Assembly (NCBI RefSeq): GCF_015704895.1
Contig: NZ_JADQWB010000005.1
Location: 124,001 to 188,000, forward strand
DNA from: Agrobacterium leguminum
Lineage (GTDB): Bacteria > Pseudomonadota > Alphaproteobacteria > Rhizobiales > Rhizobiaceae
Direction: 5' to 3'
DNA length: 64,000 nt
In this document: positions 24,442 through 32,850 of the stretch, in pieces
Layout of the letters: every line of letters starts with the position of its first letter
How positions within the stretch are numbered: position 1 is the stretch's first letter
The notes under the pieces: model-generated
Told to the model about the DNA's origin: nothing
What the model saw: only the letters and a program-made list of their open reading frames with translations
Database searches by the model: none
Position numbers and translations under genes: made by a program

Positions 24442-25251
24442 ATGCAGTCCCAGGAGCTAGAGCGCATTGCGCGCCAGATTCGCCTTCGCGACGTACAAGC
24501 CGTTTTCGAAGCGGGTGCGGGCCATGTCGGCGGCGAAATGTCTGCTATCGACATCATGACGGCCCTTTATTTCCGCGTCCTGCGCATCTGGCCGGATGAT
24601 CCGAAGAACCCTGCCCGCGACCGTTTCGTGCTTTCCAAGGGCCATACGGCCTGCGCGCTGTATGTGACGCTCGCCAAGCGCGGTTTCATCCCGGAAGAGG
24701 AAATCTCGACCTTCCTGCAGCCGAATTCGCGCCTCAACGGCCACCCGAACTGTAACAAGGTGCCGGGCGTCGAAACAAATACCGGCCCGCTCGGCCATGG
24801 ATTGCCCGTCGCCGTCGGCATGGCGAAGGCGGCCAAGCTTTCCGGCGCGGACTACCACACCTATGTGATGACCGGTGACGGCGAGATGCAGGAAGGCTCC
24901 AACTGGGAAGCCATCATGTCCGCCGCACAGTTCGGCCTGAACAACCTGACGCTGATCGTCGATCACAATCGCTTCCAGCAGGGTGCGGCGCTTTCGGAAA
25001 CCAACGATGTCGCACCGCTTCGCCCGAAGCTCGAGGCTTTCGGCTGGGAAGTCAGCGAAATCAACGGCAACGCCATGGCGGAAGTCGTGCCGGCGCTGGA
25101 GCATCGCGGCGACCGCCCGCATTGCGTTGTCGCCCACACCAACAAGGGTCATGGCATTTCCTTCATGCAGGACCGCGTCGACTGGCACCATAAGGTTCCG
25201 AGCAGGGAACAATATGAAATCGCCGTCAAAGAACTTTCGGAGGCATTGTGA
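24442..25251 (+). CDS. Transketolase N-terminal subunit (split transketolase)
   Basis: The 269-residue protein equals the thiamine diphosphate-binding half of transketolase. It has GHVGGEMSAIDIMTALYF near residue 30, VLSKGHTACALYVTLA with the catalytic-site His, NTGPLGHGLPVAVGMA and the TPP motif GDGEMQEGSNWEAIM...NN near residues 147-173. The partner half is the next gene, whose start overlaps this stop (TGATG). Split transketolases in sugar cassettes usually act on a special ketose phosphate rather than in the pentose phosphate pathway. AAGAGGA precedes the ATG, and the promoter elements are just upstream. Confidence 0.93.
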   Translation: MQSQELERIARQIRLRDVQAVFEAGAGHVGGEMSAIDIMTALYFRVLRIWPDDPKNPARDRFVLSKGHTACALYVTLAKRGFIPEEEISTFLQPNSRLNGHPNCNKVPGVETNTGPLGHGLPVAVGMAKAAKLSGADYHTYVMTGDGEMQEGSNWEAIMSAAQFGLNNLTLIVDHNRFQQGAALSETNDVAPLRPKLEAFGWEVSEINGNAMAEVVPALEHRGDRPHCVVAHTNKGHGISFMQDRVDWHHKVPSREQYEIAVKELSEAL

Positions 25252-26207
25252 TGAACGCGCCCGTAACCGCCGCCAAGCTTTATGACTGCCGCGACGCCTT
25301 CGCCGAAACGCTGGAAGCGCTGGCCGCCGGCAATGACAAGGTCGTCGCCGTCTGCAACGATTCGGTCGGCTCCTCGAAACTCGGCGGCTTCAAGTCGAAA
25401 TTCCCCGAGCGCCTCGTGAATGTCGGCATTGCCGAACAGAATATGGTCGGCGTCGGCGCGGGTCTCGCCAATGGCGGCCAATTGCCCTTCGTCTGCGGCG
25501 CATCCTGCTTCCTCACCGGTCGCGCGCTGGAGCAGATTAAGGCCGACCTCGCTTACTCGAACGCCAATGTGAAACTGATCGGCATCTCCTCGGGCATGGC
25601 CTATGGCGAACTCGGCCCGACGCACCACTCCATCGAGGACTTCGCCTGGACCCGCGTTCTGCCGAACCTGCCGGTCATCGCCCCCTGCGACCGCATCGAG
25701 ACGGCGGCAGCCGTCAAATGGGCGGCGGACTATGCCGGCCCCTGCTTCCTGCGCCTGTCGCGCGTCGGCGTGCCGGATCTGCTGCCGGAAGGCCATGTCT
25801 TCGAACTCGGCCGCGCCAACCTGCTGCGCGAAGGCTCCGATGTGACGCTGATCGCCAACGGCACGCTGACGCACCGCATCGTCAAGGCCGCCGACATTCT
25901 GGCAAGCCGCGGCATCAAGGCCCGCGTGCTGAACATGGCGACCGTGCGACCCATCGATGAGGCGGCCATCGTCGCCGCAGCAAAGGAAACCGGCGCGATC
26001 CTGACGGCAGAGGAACATTCGATCTTCGGCGGCCTCGGCTCCGCCATTGCCGAAGTTGTGGTCGATCAGGCCCCCGTGCCGATGAAGCGCCTCGGCGTTC
26101 CCGGCGTCTTTGCTCACACCGGTTCCGCCGAATGGTTGCTTGATGAATTCGGCATGGCTCCGGCGGCCATTGCGGATGCGGCCGAAGCGCTGATCAAGAG
26201 AAAATAA
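25251..26207 (+). CDS. Transketolase C-terminal subunit (split transketolase)
   Basis: This 318-residue protein supplies the pyrimidine-binding and C-terminal domains of transketolase. RLVNVGIAEQNMVGVGAGLA carries the conserved Glu that activates the thiamine ring; GELGPTHHSIEDFAW and RLSRVGVPDLLPEGH follow, and the C-terminal domain contains EEHSIFGGLGSAIAE. ATG 25251 is preceded by CGGAGGC and overlaps the stop of the first subunit; GTG 25248 is an alternative. It is expected to form an alpha2beta2 enzyme with its partner. Confidence 0.93.
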   Translation: MNAPVTAAKLYDCRDAFAETLEALAAGNDKVVAVCNDSVGSSKLGGFKSKFPERLVNVGIAEQNMVGVGAGLANGGQLPFVCGASCFLTGRALEQIKADLAYSNANVKLIGISSGMAYGELGPTHHSIEDFAWTRVLPNLPVIAPCDRIETAAAVKWAADYAGPCFLRLSRVGVPDLLPEGHVFELGRANLLREGSDVTLIANGTLTHRIVKAADILASRGIKARVLNMATVRPIDEAAIVAAAKETGAILTAEEHSIFGGLGSAIAEVVVDQAPVPMKRLGVPGVFAHTGSAEWLLDEFGMAPAAIADAAEALIKRK

Positions 26208-26323
26208 AGTCTCCTCCCAGAGTCGTCGCGTGTCTTCGGATGCGCGGCGACACCCTTTCTGCAATATCGTCGTTTAATCGCCGCAAGGCGGAAACGAAAA
26301 ACTGCCGACGAAAGACTCACGTA

Positions 26324-27793
26324 ATGCGCGCCATTCTGTCCATCGATCAGGGCACCACCAATTCCAAGGCCATTCTCGTCTCGGAAAGCGGAGAGTTGCT
26401 GGCGCGCGGCTCATCACCGGTCGGCATCGCCTATCCGCAGCCCGGCTGGGTGGAACAGGAGCCGCAGCGCATCTGGGCCTCGGTCTGCGAAGCGATCTCC
26501 GCCTGCCTTGCCGCCGCGCCCTCTAACGTCGATATCGCAGCCATCGCCATCTCCAACCAGCGCGAATCCGTGACCATCTGGGACGGCGAAACCGGCGAGC
26601 CGCTCGGCCCGGTGCTCAGCTGGCAATGCCGCCGCACGGCGCAGGATTGCGCCGAACTGATCGAAAAGGGCCATTCCGAGCGCGTCATGGCGCTGACCGG
26701 CCTGCCGATCGACCCGATGTTTCCCGGTGCAAAAATGCGCTGGCTGCTGGAGCGCGCGCCGAAGGGGCGCAGGCTCCGCCTCGGCACCATCGATAGCTGG
26801 CTCATCCATTGCTTCACCGGCGGCAAGGTCCATGCCTGCGACGCCTCCAACGCCGCCCGCAGCCAGGTGCTCGATCTCAACCGGCAGGTCTGGAGCGATG
26901 AGCTTTGCGGCCTTTTCGGCATCGATATCGACACCCTGCCCGATCTGCGCGACAGCAGCGGCGATTTTGGCGTCACATCAGGCGTTCCCGGCATCAAGGA
27001 TGGCACGCCGATCCTCGCCGCCATCGGCGACAGCCACGCCGCCCTCTTCGGCCATGGCGCCTTCAATCCGGGCGATGGCAAGGTAACCTTCGGCACCGGC
27101 TCCTCTGTCATGACGACCCTGCCGCATTTCATCGCGCCCGAACGCGGCATCACCACCACCGTTGCATGGCGGCTCGGCGGCAAACCCACCTTCGCCTTCG
27201 AGGGCAATATTCTCGTTTCCGCCGCCTCCCTGCCCTGGATGACGGAGATTCTCGGCCTGCCCGATGTCGCCGCCCTCGTCGAGTTGGCCGCCACCGCCGA
27301 GCCAAACGGCCCCGGCTTCGTGCCGGCCTTCGTCGGTCTTGGCGCACCCTATTGGGATACGAATGCGCGTGCGCTTTTCTCCCAGATCAATTTCAGCACC
27401 AGCCGTGCCCAGATGGCCCGCGCTGTCACCGATTCCATCGCCTTTCAGGTCCATGACGTCTTTGCCGCCATGCGCGCGCAGTCGCCCGCCGGTTTCGGGC
27501 GGCTGTTTGTGGATGGCGGGCCGAGCCAGAACCGTTTCCTCATGCAATGCGTCGCCGATATGCTGGAGCATCCCGTCATCCAGCGCGATGCGCCGGAAGC
27601 CTCCGCGCTGGGTGCTGCCTATCTCGCCGGCCTCGCCCTCGGTTTCTGGAGCGATCTTACGGCCATCGCCGCCCTTGCAAGCCAGGGCAACACCATCGCG
27701 CCCGCCAACAGCGAAAGCCGGCAGCGGCTCGGCATCTGGCGCGACGCGATTGCCCGCTCGACCTTGCCTGTAACCTCGGGTAATGGTGAATAA
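26324..27793 (+). CDS. FGGY family carbohydrate kinase
   Basis: The 489-residue kinase phosphorylates a ketose or polyol with ATP. It has the N-terminal ATPase motif SIDQGTTNSKAI, GWVEQEP, and SWQCRRTAQDC as in glycerol kinase relatives, AIGDSHAALFGHG in the middle and a C-terminal GRLFVDGGPSQNRFLMQCVADML. Similarity in the first 100 residues is nearest to glycerol kinase, but context argues for a cassette-specific substrate. The ATG at 26324 begins the homology; an extended frame to 26240 has no ribosome-binding site. It lies 116 bases after the transketolase pair and 20 bases before the regulator. Confidence 0.92.
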   Translation: MRAILSIDQGTTNSKAILVSESGELLARGSSPVGIAYPQPGWVEQEPQRIWASVCEAISACLAAAPSNVDIAAIAISNQRESVTIWDGETGEPLGPVLSWQCRRTAQDCAELIEKGHSERVMALTGLPIDPMFPGAKMRWLLERAPKGRRLRLGTIDSWLIHCFTGGKVHACDASNAARSQVLDLNRQVWSDELCGLFGIDIDTLPDLRDSSGDFGVTSGVPGIKDGTPILAAIGDSHAALFGHGAFNPGDGKVTFGTGSSVMTTLPHFIAPERGITTTVAWRLGGKPTFAFEGNILVSAASLPWMTEILGLPDVAALVELAATAEPNGPGFVPAFVGLGAPYWDTNARALFSQINFSTSRAQMARAVTDSIAFQVHDVFAAMRAQSPAGFGRLFVDGGPSQNRFLMQCVADMLEHPVIQRDAPEASALGAAYLAGLALGFWSDLTAIAALASQGNTIAPANSESRQRLGIWRDAIARSTLPVTSGNGE

Positions 27794-27813
27794 AAATTCA
27801 CCCTGGAGGGCTT

Positions 27814-28773
27814 ATGGGCAGGCTAAACGAACTTCGAATGATTTCCCGCGTGGCGCAGATGTATTTCAGCGAGCACAAGCGACAGGCGGAAATCGCCCAG
27901 CATCTCAATCTCTCGCAAGCCACCGTCTCGCGCATGTTGAAGCGCGCCGAGGCGGAAGGCATCGTCCGCACCAGCATCATTCCGCCGCCCGGCACCTATA
28001 GCGATCTCGAAGCGCAGCTACGCGAACGTTTCGACCTGCCGGAGGCCATCGTTGTCGATTGCAGCGAGGATCGCGATGGCGCGATCATGGCCCGCATCGG
28101 CGAAGCGGCGGCGCATTTTCTCGAAGTGACACTGTCGCAGAACGAGATCATCGGCGTTTCCAGCTGGAGCCAGACGATCTTCAAGATGGTGGAAAACATC
28201 CACCCGCTCAAAGGCGCCAAGGCCCGCTATATCGTCCAGACGCTGGGCGGCATGGGCGACCCATCGGTACAAACGCATGCGACCCAGATCACCACGCGTC
28301 TGGCGCGACTGACGGAGGCAGAACCGAAACTGCTGCCGGTGCCGGGCGTCGCCACATCCCGCGAGGCGAAGCTTTTGATGCTCGCCGATCCCTTCGTGCG
28401 CGAAACCATCGATCTCTTCGGGTCGATCACCCTCGCCGTCGTCGGCATCGGTGCGGTCGAGCCGTCGGAGCTTCTCGCCCGCTCCGGCAACATCTTTTCC
28501 GCCAAGGAACTCGCCGATCTCGCGCAGGCGGGTGCGGTGGGCGACATATCGCTCCGGTTCTTCGACAGGCAAGGCAAGCCGGTGAAGACGCCGCTCGACG
28601 ACCGGGTCATCGGCCTGCCGCTGGAAAACCTCTCCAATGTCGACCGCGTCATTGCGCTGGCCGGCGGTTCGAAAAAGACCGAGGCGATTGCCGGTGCGCT
28701 CAGAACCGGTGTGATCGACGTGCTTGTCACTGACAAATTCACCGCCGAACGACTGGTCGGCAAGGAAACATAG
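27814..28773 (+). CDS. SorC/DeoR-type sugar-responsive transcriptional regulator
   Basis: The 319-residue regulator has an N-terminal helix-turn-helix (YFSEHKRQAEIAQHLNLSQATVSRMLKRAEAEGIV, about residues 18-52) and a SorC-type sugar-phosphate-binding domain, seen in ATGV-like GVSSWSQTIFKMVENI, YIVQTLGGMGDP and VGIGAVEPSELLARSGNIFS. The DNA-binding segment is of the DeoR/SorC kind. Its effector is likely the phosphorylated ketose made by the adjacent kinase, so induction would follow the first metabolic steps. It may bind the palindrome at 24036-24064 and the repeat at 24394-24413. A CTGGAGGG site precedes the ATG. Confidence 0.9.
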   Translation: MGRLNELRMISRVAQMYFSEHKRQAEIAQHLNLSQATVSRMLKRAEAEGIVRTSIIPPPGTYSDLEAQLRERFDLPEAIVVDCSEDRDGAIMARIGEAAAHFLEVTLSQNEIIGVSSWSQTIFKMVENIHPLKGAKARYIVQTLGGMGDPSVQTHATQITTRLARLTEAEPKLLPVPGVATSREAKLLMLADPFVRETIDLFGSITLAVVGIGAVEPSELLARSGNIFSAKELADLAQAGAVGDISLRFFDRQGKPVKTPLDDRVIGLPLENLSNVDRVIALAGGSKKTEAIAGALRTGVIDVLVTDKFTAERLVGKET

Positions 28774-28797
28774 CCAAAATCCCATAAAGGAGGAGAC

Positions 28798-29583
28798 ATG
28801 AGGCGCTTTGAAGGTCAATCCGTATTCGTGACCGGAGGCAACAAGGGCATCGGTTACGGCATCGCCCGCCGTTTTGCCGAGGAAGGTGCGAAAGTCGCCA
28901 TCGCCTCTGTCGACAAAGACACGCAGGATGCCGCCAAAAAACTCGCGGACGAAACCGGCGCCACCACCCATGGCCTCATCCTCGACGTTCGGGATGCGGC
29001 AGCGGTGCGCGAGGCCTATGGCGCCGCCGAAGAGGCGATCGGCCCGCTTTCCATCTCCGTCCAGAATGCCGGCGTCATCACCATTTCCAAGATCGAGGAA
29101 CTGACGCAGGAACAGTGGGATTTCAACCTCGACGTCAATACCAAGGGCGCCTTCCTCTGCTGCCAGGAGGCGATCCGCCGCTTCCGCGAAAGCGGCACCA
29201 AGGGCCGCCTCGTCAACACCGCTTCCGGTCAGGCGCGGCAGGGTTTCATCTACACCCCGCATTACGCCGCCTCGAAGTTCGGCGTCGTCGGCCTGACGCA
29301 AAGCCTTGCCAAGGAACTCGCGCCTGAGGGCATCACCGTCAACGCCATTTGCCCCGGCATCATCCACACCGAAATGTGGGACTATAACGACCGCGTCTGG
29401 GGCCAGATGCTGGGTGAGTACAAGCCCGGCGAACTGATGGCCGAATGGGTGCGCAACATTCCCATGCGCCGCGCCGGAACGCCCGCCGAAGTGGCCGCAC
29501 TGGTGGCGTTTCTGGCTTCCGACGACGCGGCCTATATCACCGGTCAGACGATCAATGTCGATGGTGGGTTGATTATGTCTTGA
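28798..29583 (+). CDS. SDR family oxidoreductase, second of the cassette
   Basis: A 261-residue short-chain dehydrogenase: TGGNKGIGYGIA cofactor motif (residues 12-23), NAG in SVQNAGVI, and the catalytic set NTASGQARQGF with YAASKFG near 155-161. The C-terminus ITGQTINVDGGLIMS is standard. An AAAGGAGGAGAC sequence gives a very strong ribosome-binding site. As the last gene of the plus-strand operon it is a good candidate for the entry oxidation of the imported polyol, with the other SDR acting on an isomer or later intermediate. Which does which cannot be decided. Confidence 0.9.
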   Translation: MRRFEGQSVFVTGGNKGIGYGIARRFAEEGAKVAIASVDKDTQDAAKKLADETGATTHGLILDVRDAAAVREAYGAAEEAIGPLSISVQNAGVITISKIEELTQEQWDFNLDVNTKGAFLCCQEAIRRFRESGTKGRLVNTASGQARQGFIYTPHYAASKFGVVGLTQSLAKELAPEGITVNAICPGIIHTEMWDYNDRVWGQMLGEYKPGELMAEWVRNIPMRRAGTPAEVAALVAFLASDDAAYITGQTINVDGGLIMS

Positions 29584-29621
29584 GGCTCGTTTGGGAACTG
29601 GGCAACACGCTGCCCCAATCT

Positions 29622-29745
29622 CCCTCATCTCTGTGCTTGTCACAGAGATCCAGCCAGCCCAAGTCCTTGGGCTGGAGAGACTCTTCCCGCCGCGCAGACG
29701 CGCGTCGGCTGGATTCCTGTGACGAGCACAGGAATGAGGAGGTAG
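29622..29745. repeat. RIME-like intergenic element, copy 4
   Basis: CTCATCTCTGTG...CACAGAGATCCAGCC, an internal CAGCCCAAG...CTTGGGCTG stem, GACGCGCGTC, and closing GGATTCCTGTG...CACAGGAATGAG make up the unit. The first outer stem has TCTCTGTG where the last has TTCCTGTG, showing that each stem keeps its own pairing. Confidence 0.75.
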
Positions 29746-29754
29746 GCCGTACCG

Positions 29755-30516
29755 TCAGTTGCGCAGCCTATACCCCGTCTTGAACATCCAGCCGACAACA
29801 CCGAGGCAGAGCGCCAGAAACAGCGTGATCATCGCAAGGCTGATGGCAGGATTGACGTCGGCGATCTCATAGAAACTCCAGCGGAAACCGCTGATGAGAT
29901 AAAGCACCGGATTGAAGTGGCTGACCGTCTGCCAGAAGGGCGGCAGCATGTCGATGGAATAGAAGCTGCCGCCAAGGAAGGTCAGCGGCGGCACCACCAG
30001 CATGGGTATGAGGTTCAGCTGCTCGAAATTCGTCGCCCAGATGCCGATGATGAAGCCGAACAGGCTGAAGCTCACCGCCGTCAGCACGAAGAACAGGATC
30101 ATCATGAACGGATGGGCGATGGTGATATCCACGAAGAAGGAAGCCGTTATCAGGATGATCGTGCCGATCATCAGCCCCTTGGTCGCCGCCGCCCCGACAT
30201 AACCGGCCAGAATTTCCGTCATCGCCACCGGAGCGGAGAGGATTTCATAGACCGTACCGGTGAATTTCGGGAAATAGATGCCGAAGGAGCCGTTGCCGAT
30301 ACATTGCGTCAGAAGCGTCAGCATGATAAGGCCGGGCGTTATGAACGCGCCGTAGGAAACACCGCCAACCTCCTGAATCCTCGAACCGATCGCGGTTCCG
30401 AATACGATGAAATAGAGCGAGGTGGAAATGACCGGCGAGACCACGCTCTGCAGCAGGGTGCGACGCGTGCGCGCCATTTCGAACAGATAGATGGCCTTTA
30501 TGGCTTCGAAATTCAT
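29755..30516 (-). CDS. ABC-2 type exporter permease (YadH-like)
   Basis: The 253-residue inner-membrane protein has six hydrophobic segments and the ABC-2 features [22 protein letters not shown] near the N-terminus and [21 protein letters not shown] with [13 protein letters not shown] near the C-terminus. It overlaps the stop of the ATPase gene by 4 bases (ATGA), so the pair is co-translated. Relatives include E. coli YadH and rhizobial NodJ; the exported substrate is not known. No nodulation context is present. Confidence 0.9.
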   Translation of the reverse strand: MNFEAIKAIYLFEMARTRRTLLQSVVSPVISTSLYFIVFGTAIGSRIQEVGGVSYGAFITPGLIMLTLLTQCIGNGSFGIYFPKFTGTVYEILSAPVAMTEILAGYVGAAATKGLMIGTIILITASFFVDITIAHPFMMILFFVLTAVSFSLFGFIIGIWATNFEQLNLIPMLVVPPLTFLGGSFYSIDMLPPFWQTVSHFNPVLYLISGFRWSFYEIADVNPAISLAMITLFLALCLGVVGWMFKTGYRLRN

Positions 30517-31439
30517 TTCTGGCCTCCCACCAGCGAAACGAAGATATCCTCAAGCGAACTCTGCCGCGTTGAAATATCCTTGAAATGGATGTTGGCGGCG
30601 AAAAGAGCGCTCAGAACATCGGCAATGCGACCCTGCTCGCCATTGTCCTCAATTTCATAGGTAACGGTGCAGCGGTCATCGGAAAGCGTCAGACCGAAGG
30701 GCGCAAGACTGTCGGGCAATTGCTCCACGGGCTGGGCAAGCTCCAGGAAAAGCTGCTTGCGGCCGAGTTTCTTCATCAACGCCGTCTTTTCCTCCACCAG
30801 CAGCAATTCGCCGCCATTGATGACGCCCACACGGTCGGCAATCTCTTCCGCCTCTTCGATGTAATGCGTGGTGAGGATGATGGTGACGCCCTTGGCGCGC
30901 AGCTCGGAAACCACATTCCACATGTCTCGGCGCAGCGCCACATCCACGCCGGCCGTCGGCTCGTCAAGGAACAGAACCTTCGGCTCATGCGCCAGCGCCT
31001 TGGCGATCAGCACACGCCGTTTCATGCCGCCGGAAAGCTCCCGCAGCATATTGTCCTTCTTGTTCCAGAGCGACAGGGATTTCAGGATGCGCTCGATCAG
31101 TTCCGGGTTCTTCTTTTGCCCGTGCAGGCCGCGCGAGAAGCTGACGGTGTTCCACACCGTCTCGAACTGGTCTGTGGTCAGTTCCTGCGGCACGAGGCCG
31201 ATCAGGGCGCGGGTCTGGCGAAAATCCTTCACCACATCGTGCCCGCCGACAAGCACCGAACCTTCACCCGGATTGACGAGACCGCAGACAATCGAGATCA
31301 GCGTCGTCTTGCCAGCACCGTTCGGACCGAGAAGAGCAAGGATTTCCCCCTCTTTGATATCGAGGCTGACACCTTTGAGCGCCTGAAAGCCGTTTGCGTA
31401 GGATTTTGTCAGATTCCGTATCGAAACAATGGCATTCAT
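30513..31439 (-). CDS. ABC-2 type exporter ATPase (YadG-like)
   Basis: This 308-residue ATPase powers the adjacent permease. Walker A is [12 protein letters not shown] near residues 36-47, the signature [18 protein letters not shown], and Walker [13 protein letters not shown] with H-loop [12 protein letters not shown]-terminal extension of about 80 residues ([15 protein letters not shown]...) is common in exporter ATPases. The ATG at 31437-31439 is preceded by GAAAG. The pair may export a lipid, polysaccharide or drug; the family is too broad to say. Confidence 0.92.
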   Translation of the reverse strand: MNAIVSIRNLTKSYANGFQALKGVSLDIKEGEILALLGPNGAGKTTLISIVCGLVNPGEGSVLVGGHDVVKDFRQTRALIGLVPQELTTDQFETVWNTVSFSRGLHGQKKNPELIERILKSLSLWNKKDNMLRELSGGMKRRVLIAKALAHEPKVLFLDEPTAGVDVALRRDMWNVVSELRAKGVTIILTTHYIEEAEEIADRVGVINGGELLLVEEKTALMKKLGRKQLFLELAQPVEQLPDSLAPFGLTLSDDRCTVTYEIEDNGEQGRIADVLSALFAANIHFKDISTRQSSLEDIFVSLVGGQK

Positions 31440-31543
31440 GGCGAATCTTTCGAAAAACCGAGTAAGATGCACGCCATATAGGCCGGGAAAGGCGCAAATG
31501 CCAGTCCGACGGGCTGAACACTGCGTTCGGCGAAGAGGGAAAA

Positions 31544-32365
31544 TCAGCCGTAAACGCTATAGAAAAACTGCGCCGCAACGAAGACCAGAAACAGTCCGAA
31601 GGCGCGCTCCAGCTGCTTCTTGCTGAGCGCGTGCGCCAGTCGCGCGCCATAGGGCGCAACGACAAGCGTGATGGGGATCAGCAGCACCACGGCGATCCAG
31701 TTGATGAAGCCGGTGGAAAATGGCGGCAGGCCCGCATCGCCCCAGCCGGCCCAGATATATCCGAGGAGCCCCGGCAGCGAAATCAGCACACCGACGCCGG
31801 AAGACGTGGCGACCGCCTGATGAATGGTGCGCCCGTAAAGCGTCATGAAGGTGTTGTTCATCACCCCGCCGCCCACGCCCATCAGGCCCGAAAAAAGCCC
31901 GATGCCGGTGCCCACCAGAAAACGGCCCGGGTTTTGCGGCAGGTCGGAACCGAGATGCCAGCTTGCCCGGTTGAAGATCATCCGGAAGGCAAGCGCCAGC
32001 GCGATGAAGGCGAAGATCAGCCGCAGCGCAACGCTCGAGGCATGGGCTGCAACCACGGATGCGAGGATGGTGCCGAGCGGCACGGCGACGATCCAGCCCT
32101 TCAGCAGATCGATATCGACCGCACCCTTCTGACGATGCGTCAGGAACGAGCGGATGGAAGTGGGCACGATAATGGCGAGCGACGTGCCGAGCGAAAGATG
32201 CATGCGCACCGCCTCCGGCACATCCAGCAGCCCGAAGACCTGGTAGAAGACGGGCACCAGCACAGCACCGCCACCGATGCCGAACAACCCCGCCAGAAGA
32301 CCGGCGACCACACCCGCTGCCGCAAGCGCCGCAGCAAAGACCATCAGCTCTGAAACTGGGGGCAT
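31544..32365 (-). CDS. Sulfite exporter TauE/SafE family membrane protein
   Basis: The 273-residue protein has about eight hydrophobic segments and the family's two repeats: [24 protein letters not shown] near residues 18-41 and [24 protein letters not shown] near 150-173, each with the GxGGG motif. Family members carry small oxidised sulfur or carboxylate compounds across the inner membrane. Substrate is undetermined; no sulfur gene is adjacent apart from the sulfonate-binding protein far upstream. It is monocistronic. Confidence 0.9.
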   Translation of the reverse strand: MPPVSELMVFAAALAAAGVVAGLLAGLFGIGGGAVLVPVFYQVFGLLDVPEAVRMHLSLGTSLAIIVPTSIRSFLTHRQKGAVDIDLLKGWIVAVPLGTILASVVAAHASSVALRLIFAFIALALAFRMIFNRASWHLGSDLPQNPGRFLVGTGIGLFSGLMGVGGGVMNNTFMTLYGRTIHQAVATSSGVGVLISLPGLLGYIWAGWGDAGLPPFSTGFINWIAVVLLIPITLVVAPYGARLAHALSKKQLERAFGLFLVFVAAQFFYSVYG

Positions 32366-32387
32366 AAAGGCAGGCTCCCGAGGGCCG

Positions 32388-32416
32388 TTGTCACAAACAT
32401 GTGACCCTCATAGCGT
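32388..32416 (+). promoter_or_regulatory. Possible promoter of the candidate small RNA
   Basis: TTGTCA (32388-32393) and TAGCGT (32411-32416) are 17 bases apart on the plus strand. The -10 is poor, so support is modest; the downstream structured stretch and terminator make it plausible. Confidence 0.35.
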
Positions 32417-32422
32417 ATCAGA

Positions 32423-32598
32423 AGAACGCGGCAAGCCATGTTGGCCGCAGGTCAGTACGGCGCGATGTCTTTTGCCGCACATCCGCGCCGGATGGACCAC
32501 TCCATGGGATCGTTTCCCATTGCATGCCCTTGCAAAGACGCCGATATCCCCCCGATAAGGCTGTCTTCTTCAACCGGCCTTCGGGCCGGTCTTTTTTT
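32423..32598 (+). ncRNA. Candidate small RNA with C-rich loop and own terminator
   Basis: No gene is read toward the strong plus-strand terminator at 32573-32598, because both flanking genes run on the minus strand. The preceding bases fold readily: ATGGGA (32504-32509) pairs with TCCCAT (32515-32520), and AGACGCC (32536-32542) pairs with GGC-T-GTCT (32559-32566) around a 16-base loop containing six C in a row. C-rich loops that can pair with ribosome-binding sites are typical of rhizobial trans-acting small RNAs. The 5' end is uncertain (about 32423 if the candidate promoter is right). I recall no name for it. Confidence 0.6.
32573..32598 (+). terminator. Strong intrinsic terminator without an upstream protein gene
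   Basis: ACCGGCC-TTCG-GGCCGGT, a seven-base stem with a stable TTCG tetraloop, is followed by CTTTTTTT. On the minus strand it has no T tract, so it acts on plus-strand transcripts. Confidence 0.9.
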
Positions 32599-32645
32599 GT
32601 GGGGTGTGACAGAGGAGTTGGAATTCCGACAAGTGAATCCGCACT

Positions 32646-32766
32646 TCCGTCATTCCGGCCTTGAGCCGGAATCCAGCCAGCTCAAGTCCTTGAGCTGAAA
32701 GGAGTCTTCCCGTCGCGCTGACGCGCGTCGGCTGGATTCCGGCTCAAGGCCGGAATGACGGAAGTT
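32646..32766. repeat. RIME-like intergenic element, copy 5
   Basis: GTCATTCCGGCCTTGAGCCGGAATCCAGCC, an AGCTCAAG...CTTGAGCT middle stem, GACGCGCGTC and a closing GGATTCCGGCTC...GGCCGGAATGAC make a complete unit. It occupies most of the gap between the small RNA terminator and the extensin-like gene; nothing else was seen in 32767-32850. Confidence 0.75.
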
Positions 32767-32850
32767 GCAAACATGACGCATTACAGCGAGCGTCTAAAAC
32801 GCCGCCCGACTATAGCCCTGCCCAATCACGCCGTTCGCGTCTCAATCCCC

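Noticed and set aside
28018-29643. A 541-codon minus-strand frame opposite the SorC regulator and second SDR
   Set aside because: Both sense genes have clear domains and ribosome-binding sites; the antisense product has none.
30513-31439. Identification of the ABC-2 exporter pair as NodI/NodJ
   Set aside because: No other nodulation genes or nod box are nearby; similarity is equally consistent with the YadG/YadH housekeeping group.
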